Shown one piece after another: positions 43,154-52,831 of a stretch of 58,870 bases of DNA (positions within the stretch are counted from its first letter, which is position 1; each line of letters starts with the position of its first letter). The DNA is from CAYNDB01 sp964395915. Its GTDB lineage: Bacteria; Nitrospinota_A; UBA7883; JAJRTC01. Under the pieces are notes generated by a model. That model saw only the letters and a program-made list of their open reading frames with translations. It made no database searches and was not told the origin of the DNA. Position numbers and translations under genes: made by a program. Where the stretch lies: positions 1-58,870 of the forward strand of contig CAYNDB010000002.1 in the NCBI GenBank assembly GCA_964395915.1. The letters are read 5' to 3'.

Positions 43154-43474
43154 CTAGCAGCTAAATGATTTACCGCAACCGCAACCACCGTCCGAATTAG
43201 GATTGTTGAACACGAAAGAGCTTCCTTGCATGCTCTCAACAAAGTCAATCTCAATCCCGGCAAGCATAGGCGCGGAACGCTCATCAACCAGGACGGTGAT
43301 ACCGCCTGATTCAAATTTACTGTCTCCAGCGTATTCTGTATCGAACCCAATCTGGTATTGATTTCCGCTGCAGCCACCGCCTACGACGGCTACACGAAGG
43401 GATTTATCCACGGAATTAGTATCCATCTGCGCTTTCTTAATCTGATTTACAGCATTCTCGGTAAGAGTTAACAT
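43154..43474 (-). CDS. erpA: A-type iron-sulfur carrier (ErpA/IscA family)
   Basis: A 106-residue A-type carrier that passes Fe-S clusters to apoproteins. The three ligand Cys are present: Cys35 (GGGCSG), Cys98 and Cys100 (GGCGCG), with an additional C-terminal Cys106. The N-terminus LTLTENAVNQIKK is typical. I choose the ATG at 43474, which has GGAG; the longer in-frame form adds 15 unlikely residues. Its abundance of FeS clients in this window (CooS, HypD, hydrogenase, FeS subunit) fits its presence, though not as an operon partner. Confidence 0.88.
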   Translation of the reverse strand: MLTLTENAVNQIKKAQMDTNSVDKSLRVAVVGGGCSGNQYQIGFDTEYAGDSKFESGGITVLVDERSAPMLAGIEIDFVESMQGSSFVFNNPNSDGGCGCGKSFSC

Positions 43475-43725
43475 CTCAAGTCTCCTGTTCTTCCAATAAT
43501 TGAAACATCTTAATTCCATAAAGCCATCACAACCGGCAAGGAATATATTGTCGATATAAAACTTCCTCTTAAACGCTTTTTTTAAGCGTAATATTTTTTA
43601 GTTTAGAGTCAACATATTCTAAAACGATTCCAGAATAAACGATAATGATAATCAATATCTTTAAACTATAGTAACATAAAATAGAAAGCGCGATCAAGAG
43701 TGTCTCAATAGCGACAAGGATATGT

Positions 43726-44469
43726 TTAACTCGTTGTTTTCATGATCCGTTCAATATTTTTAAGATCATCAGCGGTATTTATGCCAAGAGCTTCTTTGGC
43801 ATCTTCCGCCAGGAGACAGTTTACGACCAATCCTTCGTCAAACGCCATGTTGACAAGGTCGGTCAGGTAATATTCGCCTTGCGCGTTGCTGTTATCCACT
43901 CGCTTCAGGGATGGAAGGAGAAAGGAGTTTTTAAAAACATATATTCCGCTGTTTATCTCCTTTACTTCAAGTTGTTCGGGGGTGGCGTCTTTCGCCTCGA
44001 CAATGGCGGTGATGGTATCGCCTTGCCGGATCACCCGACCATATGAAGCCGCGTCGTCAAGCTTGAGTGTCAACACAGTTATTGCGGCGTTGGAGTTTTC
44101 ATGAGTTTTCAACATTTGTTTTATCGTTTCAGGTTTTATAAGTGGCACATCGCCGGAAAGTATGACAACGTCCCCATCAAATCCCTCCAGATATCCGGCC
44201 GCTTGCGCTACAGCGTGCGCCGTTCCAAGCTGTGGCTCCTGCGTTGCGAAACTTATATCGTGATCGCTAAACCGCTCTTTGACGAGGTCACGGCCATGCC
44301 CTACCACGACTATTATTTTTTTGGGATCCAAAGCTCTGGCGGAGGAGAGCGCATACTCAAGCATCGGCTTGCCACATAGCGGCGCCAATACTTTTGGCAG
44401 ATCGGATTTCATCCTGGTTCCTTTGCCAGCCGCCATTATCACTATGGCCAGGTTTTTGTTGATAGACAT
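43726..44469 (-). CDS. Stand-alone GlcNAc-1-phosphate uridylyltransferase (GlmU N-domain)
   Basis: Makes UDP-GlcNAc from GlcNAc-1-P and UTP. The 247 residues match only the pyrophosphorylase half of bifunctional GlmU: IVIMAAGKGTRMKSDLPKVL (9-28), GTAHAV near 83, LSGDVPLI near 105 and the EINSGIYVF block. The left-handed beta-helix acetyltransferase domain is missing and the reading frame ends cleanly at a stop, so this is a naturally short form, not a truncation by frameshift. The acetyltransferase must then be encoded elsewhere, or this enzyme is a second, specialised nucleotidyltransferase. Confidence 0.82.
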   Translation of the reverse strand: MSINKNLAIVIMAAGKGTRMKSDLPKVLAPLCGKPMLEYALSSARALDPKKIIVVVGHGRDLVKERFSDHDISFATQEPQLGTAHAVAQAAGYLEGFDGDVVILSGDVPLIKPETIKQMLKTHENSNAAITVLTLKLDDAASYGRVIRQGDTITAIVEAKDATPEQLEVKEINSGIYVFKNSFLLPSLKRVDNSNAQGEYYLTDLVNMAFDEGLVVNCLLAEDAKEALGINTADDLKNIERIMKTTS

Positions 44470-44553
44470 AATTAAATTTGCTCTTGTTAATGTAAAAAAC
44501 GGATTATAACTTTAGCATGAAGGGATTAACAATATTCGCTACATTAGTCTGAT

Positions 44554-45546
44554 ATGAAAGTCTTTATATACGAACATCTTTGCGGCGGCGGATTTTTGGA
44601 AACCTTTGGCGCAGGCTCGATGCTTGCCGAAGGGGAGGCAATGCTTTGCGCCGCTTTGCGCGATTTTGGGCGGATAGAATACGTTGAGCTGTTTTCAATA
44701 GTCGATAAAAAAATCGATAAAAGATTACGAGAGACTTTTGCCAGGCTTCCCGAAGTGAAGCCGATAAAATCGACATGGCTTGACGCGTTTATCGATTGTG
44801 TCCAACAATGTGACGCCGCGCTGATAATCGCTCCGGAATCTAACGGGACTTTAAGAAAACTAACGAAAATAGTAATCAACCTCGGCAAAATAAATCTCGG
44901 AAGCTCACCGGAGGCGATATCTGTTACGGGAAACAAATTGATATTCTCAACCGTGATGAAAAAAATCGGTATCGCCCATCCGCGAACATTTTTAATCGAC
45001 GGCGACGTTGACCCTGACCGGCATTTCGACGGCGCATGGGTCGGCAAGCCTGTCGACGGGGCTGGGTCTGAAAAAGTGCGGGTTTATGCAAACGGCGACT
45101 ATGAGAAGGGCAGGGCGGGGGACACTGGTATGATAGCGCAGGAATACGTGGAAGGAGCGCCTATGAGCCTTTCTGTAGTATCGGGAGCTCACGACTCGAC
45201 CATCCTTTCGGTTAACCGCCAGCGCTTATCTAACAATATGAGTTATGAGGGGGGTGATATCTTGAGTGTCTCTCCTGATGACATTCTTTACGATCTGGTA
45301 AACCGTATAAAGAAGACGATTCCGGGCTTGAACGGGTATTGGGGGCTTGATTACATCGACACAAACGAATCTCCTGTTGTGATCGAGGTCAACCCCAGAC
45401 TTACCACGAGTTACAGCGCATTATCGGAGGCGCTTTGCGTAAACCCGGCTGAAATGATTTTAAATATCGCCATGGGCCAACCCTTGCCGGAAATAAAATC
45501 ACGTACTGCGATCGGGTTTAGCGCTACTGGTATGGAGCCCTCATGA
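44554..45546 (+). CDS. mfnD: ATP-grasp ligase, MfnD-like (tyramine-glutamate ligase type)
   Basis: A 330-residue ATP-grasp enzyme. The N-terminus IYEHLCGGGF is typical of the MfnD-like ligases of methanogens and methylotrophs. An ATP-grasp core follows (KLIFSTVMKKIGIAHP, WVGKPVDGAGSEKV, AQEYVEGAPMS, and the metal site YIDT...VVIEVNPRLTTSY). MfnD joins glutamate to tyramine in methanofuran synthesis. The downstream gene, overlapping by four bases, belongs to the family of MfnF, which acts later in the same pathway; this pairing is the main support for the call. Alternative: another amino acid ligase of the DUF201/PylC type. Confidence 0.6.
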   Translation: MKVFIYEHLCGGGFLETFGAGSMLAEGEAMLCAALRDFGRIEYVELFSIVDKKIDKRLRETFARLPEVKPIKSTWLDAFIDCVQQCDAALIIAPESNGTLRKLTKIVINLGKINLGSSPEAISVTGNKLIFSTVMKKIGIAHPRTFLIDGDVDPDRHFDGAWVGKPVDGAGSEKVRVYANGDYEKGRAGDTGMIAQEYVEGAPMSLSVVSGAHDSTILSVNRQRLSNNMSYEGGDILSVSPDDILYDLVNRIKKTIPGLNGYWGLDYIDTNESPVVIEVNPRLTTSYSALSEALCVNPAEMILNIAMGQPLPEIKSRTAIGFSATGMEPS

Positions 45547-46541
45547 AAATACTTGGGCTGGATGTGGGAGGGGCGCATATCAAAAGCGCGCTTGTAGAAA
45601 CTGGAGCCGCTTCTGTCATGCGGGAGAGGGTAATCACGCCATTCGAAATATATAAGAATAAAGAAAAACTACCCCACATAATAAGGAAAATTGTAAGACA
45701 AGCGAAACCGGATGGCGTGGCGTTGACCATGACAGGCGAACTGGCCGATGTGTTTCCAACCAGAAATGCTGGGGCGCGGTTCATCCTCGATTCCGTGGTC
45801 AAAGCCGCTAAACCTGTCCGGGTAAAAGTAATCGACACAAATGGCGATTTAATCGCCGTGTCACAGGCAAGGAAATCGCCCTGCGCCATAGCATCGGCTA
45901 ACTGGGCGGCGACGGCCAAATGGGTTTCACAACAGATCGACACTTGTATCATTGTTGATATCGGCTCAACTACTACCGATATCCTGCCAATAATAAACGG
46001 AGCCGTAGCTGTTAAAGGACGAGACGATTATAAACGTCTTGGCGCAGGTGAGCTTCTATATACAGGCTATCTTAGGACAAACGCCGCCGCCGTATGCCCA
46101 GTTGTAACTATCCAGGGAAAAAGTGTCCCCGCATGCCCGGAACATTTCGCAATTATGGGAGACGCCTTTCTTTATCTCGGCGAAATAACGGCGCAAGATT
46201 ACACAACACCCACACCGGACAACGCTCCCAAACGAAAATCAACCGCCGCCAGGAGACTTGCCCGCCTCGTACTTTCAGATCCATCAAAACTTGGAGAGAG
46301 AGGAATAACTTCAATAGCCCGGCAATTAATAAACTCGCAAGTTCAAATGATTGTCCACGCTGTTCGCAGGATAGAAATAGACAGAAATATCGAAAACGCG
46401 TCTCTTCTTTTGACAGGGCATGCAAATATATACCGTAAACGATTGAGACGAAAGATATCAAACCGGTTTATTAGCCGCCTTGGCGTTTTCCCTGTCAATA
46501 TCGTCGATCCGGCGTCATGCGCCGCCGCGCTATGGAAATAA
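45543..46541 (+). CDS. mfnF: MfnF-like ASKHA-fold protein (H4MPT-linked C1 pathway family)
   Basis: 332 residues with an actin/Hsp70-like kinase fold: LGLDVGGAHIKSALVE at the N-terminus and IIVDIGSTTTDILPI (about 138-153) as the second phosphate loop. This matches the bacterial and archaeal family annotated as H4MPT-linked C1 transfer pathway protein; its archaeal member MfnF couples the two halves of methanofuran. The start overlaps the stop of the MfnD-like gene (ATGA). No other methanofuran or H4MPT genes are in the window. Confidence 0.68.
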   Translation: MKILGLDVGGAHIKSALVETGAASVMRERVITPFEIYKNKEKLPHIIRKIVRQAKPDGVALTMTGELADVFPTRNAGARFILDSVVKAAKPVRVKVIDTNGDLIAVSQARKSPCAIASANWAATAKWVSQQIDTCIIVDIGSTTTDILPIINGAVAVKGRDDYKRLGAGELLYTGYLRTNAAAVCPVVTIQGKSVPACPEHFAIMGDAFLYLGEITAQDYTTPTPDNAPKRKSTAARRLARLVLSDPSKLGERGITSIARQLINSQVQMIVHAVRRIEIDRNIENASLLLTGHANIYRKRLRRKISNRFISRLGVFPVNIVDPASCAAALWK

Positions 46542-46687
46542 ACATTTTGTTTCAAGTTATTTTATAGTTGCATTTAAGATGGAATTATTATTACCATACT
46601 CAGCTATCATTTTATGTCTATATTTAGTCAGCCTCAAATACGCCAACTTTGGGTCTGTCGATGACTATACTGGAGGGGTACATACAC

Positions 46688-46951
46688 ATGGCCCGGAAGA
46701 TAGAAGTATTCAGCGCGGGGTGCCTGGTGTGCGATCTTACGGTCGACTATATCAAAAGCGCCGTTGTCGGTTGTGAAGTAATTGTATTAAACACGCATAA
46801 GCATGAGGTTGCGCAAAGGGCGATAGACTTTGGTATTCGGTGTCTTCCTGCGATTGTTGTAGATGGAAAGCTTGCGGATCCCTGCCAGATGGGAGGTCCC
46901 GCAAAAGCGATACTTCATGATTACGGGTTGATTAAAAGGAAAGTTGTATAG
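46688..46951 (+). CDS. Thioredoxin-like small protein with CXXC
   Basis: 87 residues with a thioredoxin fold pattern: KIEVFSAGCLVC (Cys12/Cys15), then a cis-Pro segment CLPAIVVDGKLADP. Similar small redox proteins act in metal or sulfur handling. GGAGG lies 11 bases before the ATG; an upstream in-frame TTG is less likely. It follows the MfnF-like gene by 146 bases, and TATACT near 46668 may be its own -10. Confidence 0.72.
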   Translation: MARKIEVFSAGCLVCDLTVDYIKSAVVGCEVIVLNTHKHEVAQRAIDFGIRCLPAIVVDGKLADPCQMGGPAKAILHDYGLIKRKVV

Positions 46952-46977
46952 AAGCTTAAACCTATAATGTAAAGTTT

Positions 46978-47700
46978 TCAGCTTTGGCCCGATTCATACG
47001 CCTCCCATATCATCGGCCATCCTTTTTTTACAATTTTCGCCATTACTTTCGCATAATCGCGGATCTCTTTTTGTGCGTCCGGAGCAAGTCGCAACGAAAA
47101 ATAGTGGAGCAGGTTACGAATATCCATACTCCATACTATCTGCGTATAAGCGGACACAGGCAACACCACTCTCGCCTGTTCACGGGCGACGCCGATCTCT
47201 ATCAATTCCTTATAGGTCTCAAAAGAACGGCTGTTGGACTCGTCTATAAGCTCACGCGCTTTTTGCGATTCGGCCACAGACAATGGCTCGCCGCTCATCT
47301 GTTTGTTGGTTGAGTGTTGCGACCGCACATCGTCTTCCGCCGGGACGTAGAAAATGTCCGGGCACTCGGTATAGCGAAAAGACCATTCGTTGAGGCTGGC
47401 GGTTCGGTGGCGCACATGCTGGCGCATCACGAATATCGGTAATCGAATTCGGAAAGTAAGGTTCACCATCTCAAAAGGGGAGGTATGCCTGTCTTTCCAC
47501 AAACGCATTATCAGTTTTTTGTCATGTTCCGCGGTCTTCCCCTCGCTTCGCTGATATGATGTCCTGGCGGCTCGGGCCACACTGCTGTCGGCTCCGAGAT
47601 AATCCACAAGCTCCACTTCGCCATGCTCATGGATCGTGTATACCTTGTATAGCTCTTCCTCGGCGCCTTCGCTTATAAGGCGATTTGTTGTCTGGCTCAA
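46978..47700 (-). CDS. thyX: Flavin-dependent thymidylate synthase
   Basis: Makes dTMP from dUMP with FAD, methylenetetrahydrofolate and NADPH. The ThyX signature RHRTASLNEWSFR (97-109) is complete, and the C-terminal NLLHYFSLRL block fits the family. The 240-residue protein begins at TTG with GGAG upstream; the next Met is too far inside. Convergent with the thioredoxin-like gene. No thyA-type gene is seen here. Confidence 0.95.
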   Translation of the reverse strand: MSQTTNRLISEGAEEELYKVYTIHEHGEVELVDYLGADSSVARAARTSYQRSEGKTAEHDKKLIMRLWKDRHTSPFEMVNLTFRIRLPIFVMRQHVRHRTASLNEWSFRYTECPDIFYVPAEDDVRSQHSTNKQMSGEPLSVAESQKARELIDESNSRSFETYKELIEIGVAREQARVVLPVSAYTQIVWSMDIRNLLHYFSLRLAPDAQKEIRDYAKVMAKIVKKGWPMIWEAYESGQS

Positions 47701-47745
47701 TTCTAAAAGTTCTCCAGAGTTATAACGTGTAATTATAAACTAAAA

Positions 47746-49158
47746 TCAGTTTTGCCGTGATCCCGCGTAGTCGGCGGCGGCGCGTATCCTCGCTATACAT
47801 TTTTCTCTACCAAAAGCTGTCATTACTTCAAAGAGGCCCGGGCTGACCGTTCCGCCGGTCAACGCCACGCGGACCGCTTGCGCCAGGTCTTTTAACTTAA
47901 TTTCACGCATGTCAATCAACGCGCGGAACTCCGTCTCGATATTCGCCTCGGCCCACGGCTCTATTTTATTAAGCCTGTCGACAAGCTCGTTTAGATATTG
48001 CGCTATTTTTGGTTTCAGGAATTTGTTGGCCGCTTTTTCTTCATACTCCACGCTTTCGACAAAGAAGTATTTCATGCTTTTAGCAAGATTTGGAATGGTC
48101 TTTGCCCGTTCGCGCAACATTGGAAGAAGTTTTATTATTTCGTCAAGCTCCGTTTCAACACCGTCTTGCTCAAGTTTTGTCGCCACAAGCCTGGCAAGCG
48201 TTTCATCAGGGGCCGTTTTCATATGTTCACCATTGAGCCATGTCAGTTTTTCAACGTCGAACTTCGCGGCGGACTTGGTGACAGAATCGAGATCGAACAG
48301 TTTTTTAAGCTCATCCATTGTAAACACTTCCTTGTCACCATGACTCCAGCCTAGCCGAACAAGATAGTTGACCAACGCTCCTGGCAAGAACCCCTGTTCA
48401 CGATATTCCATAACAGACATCGCCCCGTGCCGTTTGGATAATCGCGCCCCGTCACGCCCAAGTATCATCGAAACATGAGCGAATTTCGGCAGGTCGAACT
48501 CAAGCGCGTTGTATATCACAGCCTGACGGGGCGTGTTGGCAAGATGGTCGTCGCCCCGGATCACGTGGCTTATACGCATATCCGCGTCGTCAATCACAAC
48601 GCAATAGTTATATGTAGGCGTTCCGTCCGTGCGGGCGATTATCATATCGTCCAGCTCAACATTTTTAAATTCAATGACGCCGCGCAACAAATCCTCAACA
48701 GAGGTCACGCCTTCTTTAGGCGTCGCGAACCTTATAACAAAAGGCTCGCCGCAATCGGCGGAGATATTTTTACCTCTGCATGTCCCGTCGTATTTCGGTT
48801 TTTGACCAGCCTTCATCATCTCCTTGCGTTTGATGTCCAAATCCTCCTTGGAACAGACGCAACGATACGCTTTATTTTCGGAGAGGAGCTTGTCGATATA
48901 TTTTTGATATATTTCCGATCGTTCCGTCTGGCGATACGGCCCTTCGTCGTAATCCATTCCCAGCCAATCCATCGCCTCTATGATTTGGTTTATCGACTCA
49001 TCGGTAGAGCGCTCGCGGTCCGTATCTTCTATCCTGAGGATGAATTCACCGCCGTGACGACGAGCGTATAGCCAGTTGAAAATGGCGGTTCGCGCTCCGC
49101 CTATGTGCAGGTGTCCTGTGGGGCTTGGCGCGAAACGTGTTCTGACCTTGTCACTCAT
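47746..49158 (-). CDS. gltX: Glutamyl-tRNA synthetase
   Basis: Class I synthetase of 470 residues: FAPSPTGHLHIGGART with the HIGH-type motif (9-24), LSKRH as the KMSKS-type loop (about 240), and the anticodon-binding C-terminal helical domain. The ATG overlaps the aspS stop (ATGA), so the two are translationally coupled. Confidence 0.96.
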   Translation of the reverse strand: MSDKVRTRFAPSPTGHLHIGGARTAIFNWLYARRHGGEFILRIEDTDRERSTDESINQIIEAMDWLGMDYDEGPYRQTERSEIYQKYIDKLLSENKAYRCVCSKEDLDIKRKEMMKAGQKPKYDGTCRGKNISADCGEPFVIRFATPKEGVTSVEDLLRGVIEFKNVELDDMIIARTDGTPTYNYCVVIDDADMRISHVIRGDDHLANTPRQAVIYNALEFDLPKFAHVSMILGRDGARLSKRHGAMSVMEYREQGFLPGALVNYLVRLGWSHGDKEVFTMDELKKLFDLDSVTKSAAKFDVEKLTWLNGEHMKTAPDETLARLVATKLEQDGVETELDEIIKLLPMLRERAKTIPNLAKSMKYFFVESVEYEEKAANKFLKPKIAQYLNELVDRLNKIEPWAEANIETEFRALIDMREIKLKDLAQAVRVALTGGTVSPGLFEVMTAFGREKCIARIRAAADYAGSRQN

Positions 49159-50936
49159 CGCAAGTCACGTTTCAGCCCAAGCTCGCGCATCTGTTTGCTA
49201 TCCACTTCCGATGGCGCGTCTGTGAGCAGGCATACGCCTTTCTGGGTTTTCGGGAATGCGATAACGTCGCGGATAGATTCCGATTTTGTAAGTATGGCGA
49301 TGAGCCTGTCTAGTCCGAAAGCAATGCCACCATGGGGAGGCGCTCCATATTCCAGCGCCTCTAACAAAAATCCGAACTTCTCTTTTGCCTCTTCCTCACC
49401 AATACCCAGAGCGTTGAACATTTTGTTTTGAACATCACGTTTATGGATACGAATCGAGCCCCCGCCGATCTCCACACCGTTTAACGCAAGATCGTATGAG
49501 CGGGAGAGCATCTTTAACGGGTCTGTATCGAAATACTGTACGTCTTCTTCCCGTGGCGATGTGAAAGGATGGTGCAGGGCGACGTATCGTTTCTCTTCCT
49601 CGTCATACTCCACAAGCGGAAAGTCTGTGACCCAAACAAAGTTATATTCAGAATCGTCCATAAGCCCAAGCTTTTTACCGAGGCTCACACGCAGGGCTCC
49701 CAACGTATCGAAAGCCACTTTCTGTTTATCCGCCACGAATATCATCAGGTCGCCTTCTTTGGCGCCAGACATGGATTTAAACTCTTCCAGCGTTTCCGGA
49801 GTGAAAAACTTGGTGATAGGAGAGACGAATCCTTCATCGGTTATTTTTATCCACGCAAGCCCTTTGGCGCCATGAATTTTCGCTTCTTCCGTAAGGTTGT
49901 CCAGATCCTTTCTGGAATAACCCGCGCAACCGGGAACCGCCATAATACGCACTGTCCCGCCTTTTTTTACAGCGCCAGTGAACACTTTGAACTCAGATTT
50001 GCCCGCAAGCTCGCTTACATCGGCAAGCTCCATTCCAAAACGCACATCCGGTTTATCGGAGCCGAAACGGTTCATCGCGTCGTGATATGTAATGGCAGGG
50101 AAGGGCGTTTCGAGTTTTACATTCATTGTCTTATGAAAAAGCTCGGACAACATCCCCTCGCATATGCCACGCACATCCGCTTCATCCACAAAAGACATCT
50201 CCATGTCTATCTGTGTAAACTCAGGCTGGCGGTCTGCCCGCAAATCTTCATCACGAAAACACCTTACTATCTGGAAATAACGGTCTACGCCAGCGACCAT
50301 CAGCAACTGCTTGAAAAGCTGTGGCGACTGCGGCAGGGCGTAAAAATGACCTTGCGACAACCTGCTTGGCACAAGGAAATCACGAGCGCCTTCCGGGGTG
50401 GAGCGGGTAAGCGAAGGGGTCTCCACTTCCAGAAATCCATGGGAGTCCAGATAGTTGCGCATTATCATGGAGGCCTTGTGGCGCAGCGTCAGATTGTTAA
50501 GCAACGGGCCTCTGCGTATTTCCAGGTAACGGTGTTTAAGCCTTATGGATTCGCTTGGCGTATCGTTTTCATCCAGGACAAACGGAGGCGTTTTTGATGG
50601 ATTCAATATTTCCGTTTTGTCCGCGTATATCTCCACTTCACCTGTCGGCAACTTGGGGTTTGTGGTTCCTTCGGGACGGCTCGATACTTTACCTGTCACC
50701 CGAAGCACATATTCGGCCCGCACAGAATGCGCAAGCTCGTGAGCTTCCTGGTCTATCTCGGGGTTGAGGGCGACTTGCGTCACTCCATATCTGTCTCGGA
50801 GGTCTATAAATACAAGCCCGCCATGATCACGCCTTTTATGAACCCACCCCACAAGGGTAACGGACCGCCCTATATCAGAGGCCCTAAGATCGCCACATGT
50901 GTGTGTGCGGCGCAAGTTTTCCTTTTCAGATGTCAA
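49155..50936 (-). CDS. aspS: Aspartyl-tRNA synthetase
   Basis: Class II synthetase, 593 residues, bacterial type. It has an OB-fold anticodon domain (about 1-110), motif 2 with YFQIVRCFRDEDLRADRQPEF, a GAD insertion domain (about 285-415), and motif 3 with GIAFGLDRLIAIL. The start is TTG with AGGAG eight bases upstream. Whether it is discriminating or also charges tRNA-Asn cannot be told from the sequence. Confidence 0.95.
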   Translation of the reverse strand: MTSEKENLRRTHTCGDLRASDIGRSVTLVGWVHKRRDHGGLVFIDLRDRYGVTQVALNPEIDQEAHELAHSVRAEYVLRVTGKVSSRPEGTTNPKLPTGEVEIYADKTEILNPSKTPPFVLDENDTPSESIRLKHRYLEIRRGPLLNNLTLRHKASMIMRNYLDSHGFLEVETPSLTRSTPEGARDFLVPSRLSQGHFYALPQSPQLFKQLLMVAGVDRYFQIVRCFRDEDLRADRQPEFTQIDMEMSFVDEADVRGICEGMLSELFHKTMNVKLETPFPAITYHDAMNRFGSDKPDVRFGMELADVSELAGKSEFKVFTGAVKKGGTVRIMAVPGCAGYSRKDLDNLTEEAKIHGAKGLAWIKITDEGFVSPITKFFTPETLEEFKSMSGAKEGDLMIFVADKQKVAFDTLGALRVSLGKKLGLMDDSEYNFVWVTDFPLVEYDEEEKRYVALHHPFTSPREEDVQYFDTDPLKMLSRSYDLALNGVEIGGGSIRIHKRDVQNKMFNALGIGEEEAKEKFGFLLEALEYGAPPHGGIAFGLDRLIAILTKSESIRDVIAFPKTQKGVCLLTDAPSEVDSKQMRELGLKRDLR

Positions 50937-51016
50937 TTGAACGCTCCTATTGTAAAATCAGGGTTTCAGATTCTATCACAGTAGCGCTCCGACACAGGAT
51001 TGAAATCTGAAATGAT

Positions 51017-52735
51017 TTACTGTGAACTTGAAGCGGTTTCAAATATTGACTCGACAGGGAACCAGATGGTGAATTCGGTCCCTTTGCCAACTGTCGATTT
51101 TGCGGTGATCTTGCCTCCGTGACTTTCGACTATCTTGTGCACCGTGGATAGCCCAAGCCCGGTGCCGACATGTTTTGTGGTGAAAAATGGTTCGAATATC
51201 TTTTCGAGGTTTTCCTTCTCGATGCCGCTTCCCGTGTCGCTAAAGATTATTTTGATGAAATTACCAAATGTTTTTTTCTCGTTTATTCTCTTTCGGGGCG
51301 ACTGTCGCCTGTCGAAGATGTTCGTGTCCCTGTTAGCCTTAATCGTCAAAACGCCGCCATCATTCATGGAGTCAATCGCGTTCAGGCAGAGGTTCCATAT
51401 TACCTGCCGAATCTGTTCCTGATCGATAAAAGCGATAAGACCTTCATCTATTTCCTTGGCAAAACGTATATTTTTCTTGATACGGGCGTCCGATTTGATC
51501 AGGGTCAAGGTCTCAACAAGTATTCCTCCAATGTCTGTTTCGGCGGGGTTGAGCTTTGCGGGAGAGGCATAGGAGAGAAACTGGGTGATGATCTTGTTAA
51601 GCCTCTCCGCCTCACGCATGGATATATCCATAAGGCGCCTGTCACTTTCGTTTAAAGTGGCTCCCGTGTCTGAGTTAAGCATCTGGATTGATCCGCTCAG
51701 GGACGCCAGAGGATTGCGTATTTCGTGGGCTATACCGGCGGCGACCCGTCCGATAGCGGCAAGTCTCTTTGCGTCCGCTACCTGACGCTCCATACTCTTT
51801 AAGCTGCTGACATCGTGCAGAGCAATTATGACGCCCTGAATGTCGCCTTCCACAACGAACTTGCTGGCGTCCATCGCTATATGCGCAGTCGTTCTGTCCT
51901 TGCGTTTATACGTCCAGTTGAAATGGCGGGAAGAGCCTTCCATGCTCGCGATATGAGAGAAAAATCTTTTTAATCTCGGCAACTGGAGCGTTTTGTCGAT
52001 TTCACTGTTTTTTATCTCTGAGGATTCAAGACCAAGTATCGTTTCCGTGGCCGGGTTATGTGAAAGTATTATCCTGTTAAGGTTAACCGCGATAAAACCG
52101 GAGCCCATGTTTTCCAGCACGTTTTCATGAAACGCTTTAAGCAGTGTGAAGTCCTCGCTCTGTTTTTCCAGCTGTTGCTCCTTTGCGCGAAGGATATGCG
52201 CCAGACTGCCGCCGAGATATGCGATGATAAAAAACAACGCCACATTAATTATGATCTTGAGCGCGACATTGTCTATAGTCACCGCATAATTGCCAAGCGG
52301 AAACGGACGAAGCGGCTGGAAAGCTCCATAAAACTCCAGCAACAGTGACAAACCGTATAAAAGGCTTGCGGCGGAGGTTGTCAGATATATGTCCCGGCTG
52401 TTCAGGAGAATTGAGGCGGCCAGAATGACCAGAATATAAAGAAAGGCGAACGGGCTGTTCAGTCCGCCGGTACAGTAAATCATGGAAGTGGCGAGCAGAA
52501 GGTCGAAAAATATCTGGATATAGACGAAGCGTGTGGCGTTTTTAATATACTTCAGGGACAGTGTGTAGAAAATTGAGAGCGTATACGCCGCTACGATCGT
52601 AAAAAGAGCCGGAGCCGACTCCTCCAGGGCCCCGTATCTCGCCTGGAAAAACACAACCAGACCCATGAAAAACGACACAACGGCAAGACGAGCCGCCAGA
52701 AGTATCTTCAAATGCTGGGAAGCTATTGTAAGCAA
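51017..52735 (-). CDS. pilS: PilS-like sensor histidine kinase
   Basis: 572 residues. Six N-terminal membrane helices (about 10-190), a PAS domain (about 210-320), a dimerisation/H-box with HEIRNPLASLSGSIQML (about 345), and an HATPase domain (NLCLNAIDSMNDGG, DTGSGI, GTGLGLSTVHKI). This is the architecture of PilS, which with PilR controls pilin transcription through sigma54. The next gene downstream is aspS, so no PilR-type regulator follows directly as it usually does. The start is TTG with a weak GAGA leader. Confidence 0.85.
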   Translation of the reverse strand: MLTIASQHLKILLAARLAVVSFFMGLVVFFQARYGALEESAPALFTIVAAYTLSIFYTLSLKYIKNATRFVYIQIFFDLLLATSMIYCTGGLNSPFAFLYILVILAASILLNSRDIYLTTSAASLLYGLSLLLEFYGAFQPLRPFPLGNYAVTIDNVALKIIINVALFFIIAYLGGSLAHILRAKEQQLEKQSEDFTLLKAFHENVLENMGSGFIAVNLNRIILSHNPATETILGLESSEIKNSEIDKTLQLPRLKRFFSHIASMEGSSRHFNWTYKRKDRTTAHIAMDASKFVVEGDIQGVIIALHDVSSLKSMERQVADAKRLAAIGRVAAGIAHEIRNPLASLSGSIQMLNSDTGATLNESDRRLMDISMREAERLNKIITQFLSYASPAKLNPAETDIGGILVETLTLIKSDARIKKNIRFAKEIDEGLIAFIDQEQIRQVIWNLCLNAIDSMNDGGVLTIKANRDTNIFDRRQSPRKRINEKKTFGNFIKIIFSDTGSGIEKENLEKIFEPFFTTKHVGTGLGLSTVHKIVESHGGKITAKSTVGKGTEFTIWFPVESIFETASSSQ

Positions 52736-52831
52736 TTAAATGGTCTCTTTTCCACTCATTTTGCCATCACACATACGGCAAGGCGTACGATGGAGTTTAT
52801 GACTCTTTACATACGTATTGACCGGGCGCTC

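Noticed and set aside
46938..46985. Terminator between the thioredoxin-like gene and thyX
   Set aside because: The imperfect AAGCT/AGCTT pairing has mismatches, a long loop and no T run.
49569..50597. 342-codon plus-strand open frame
   Set aside because: Antisense to aspS, which has all class II motifs; no independent evidence for a gene.
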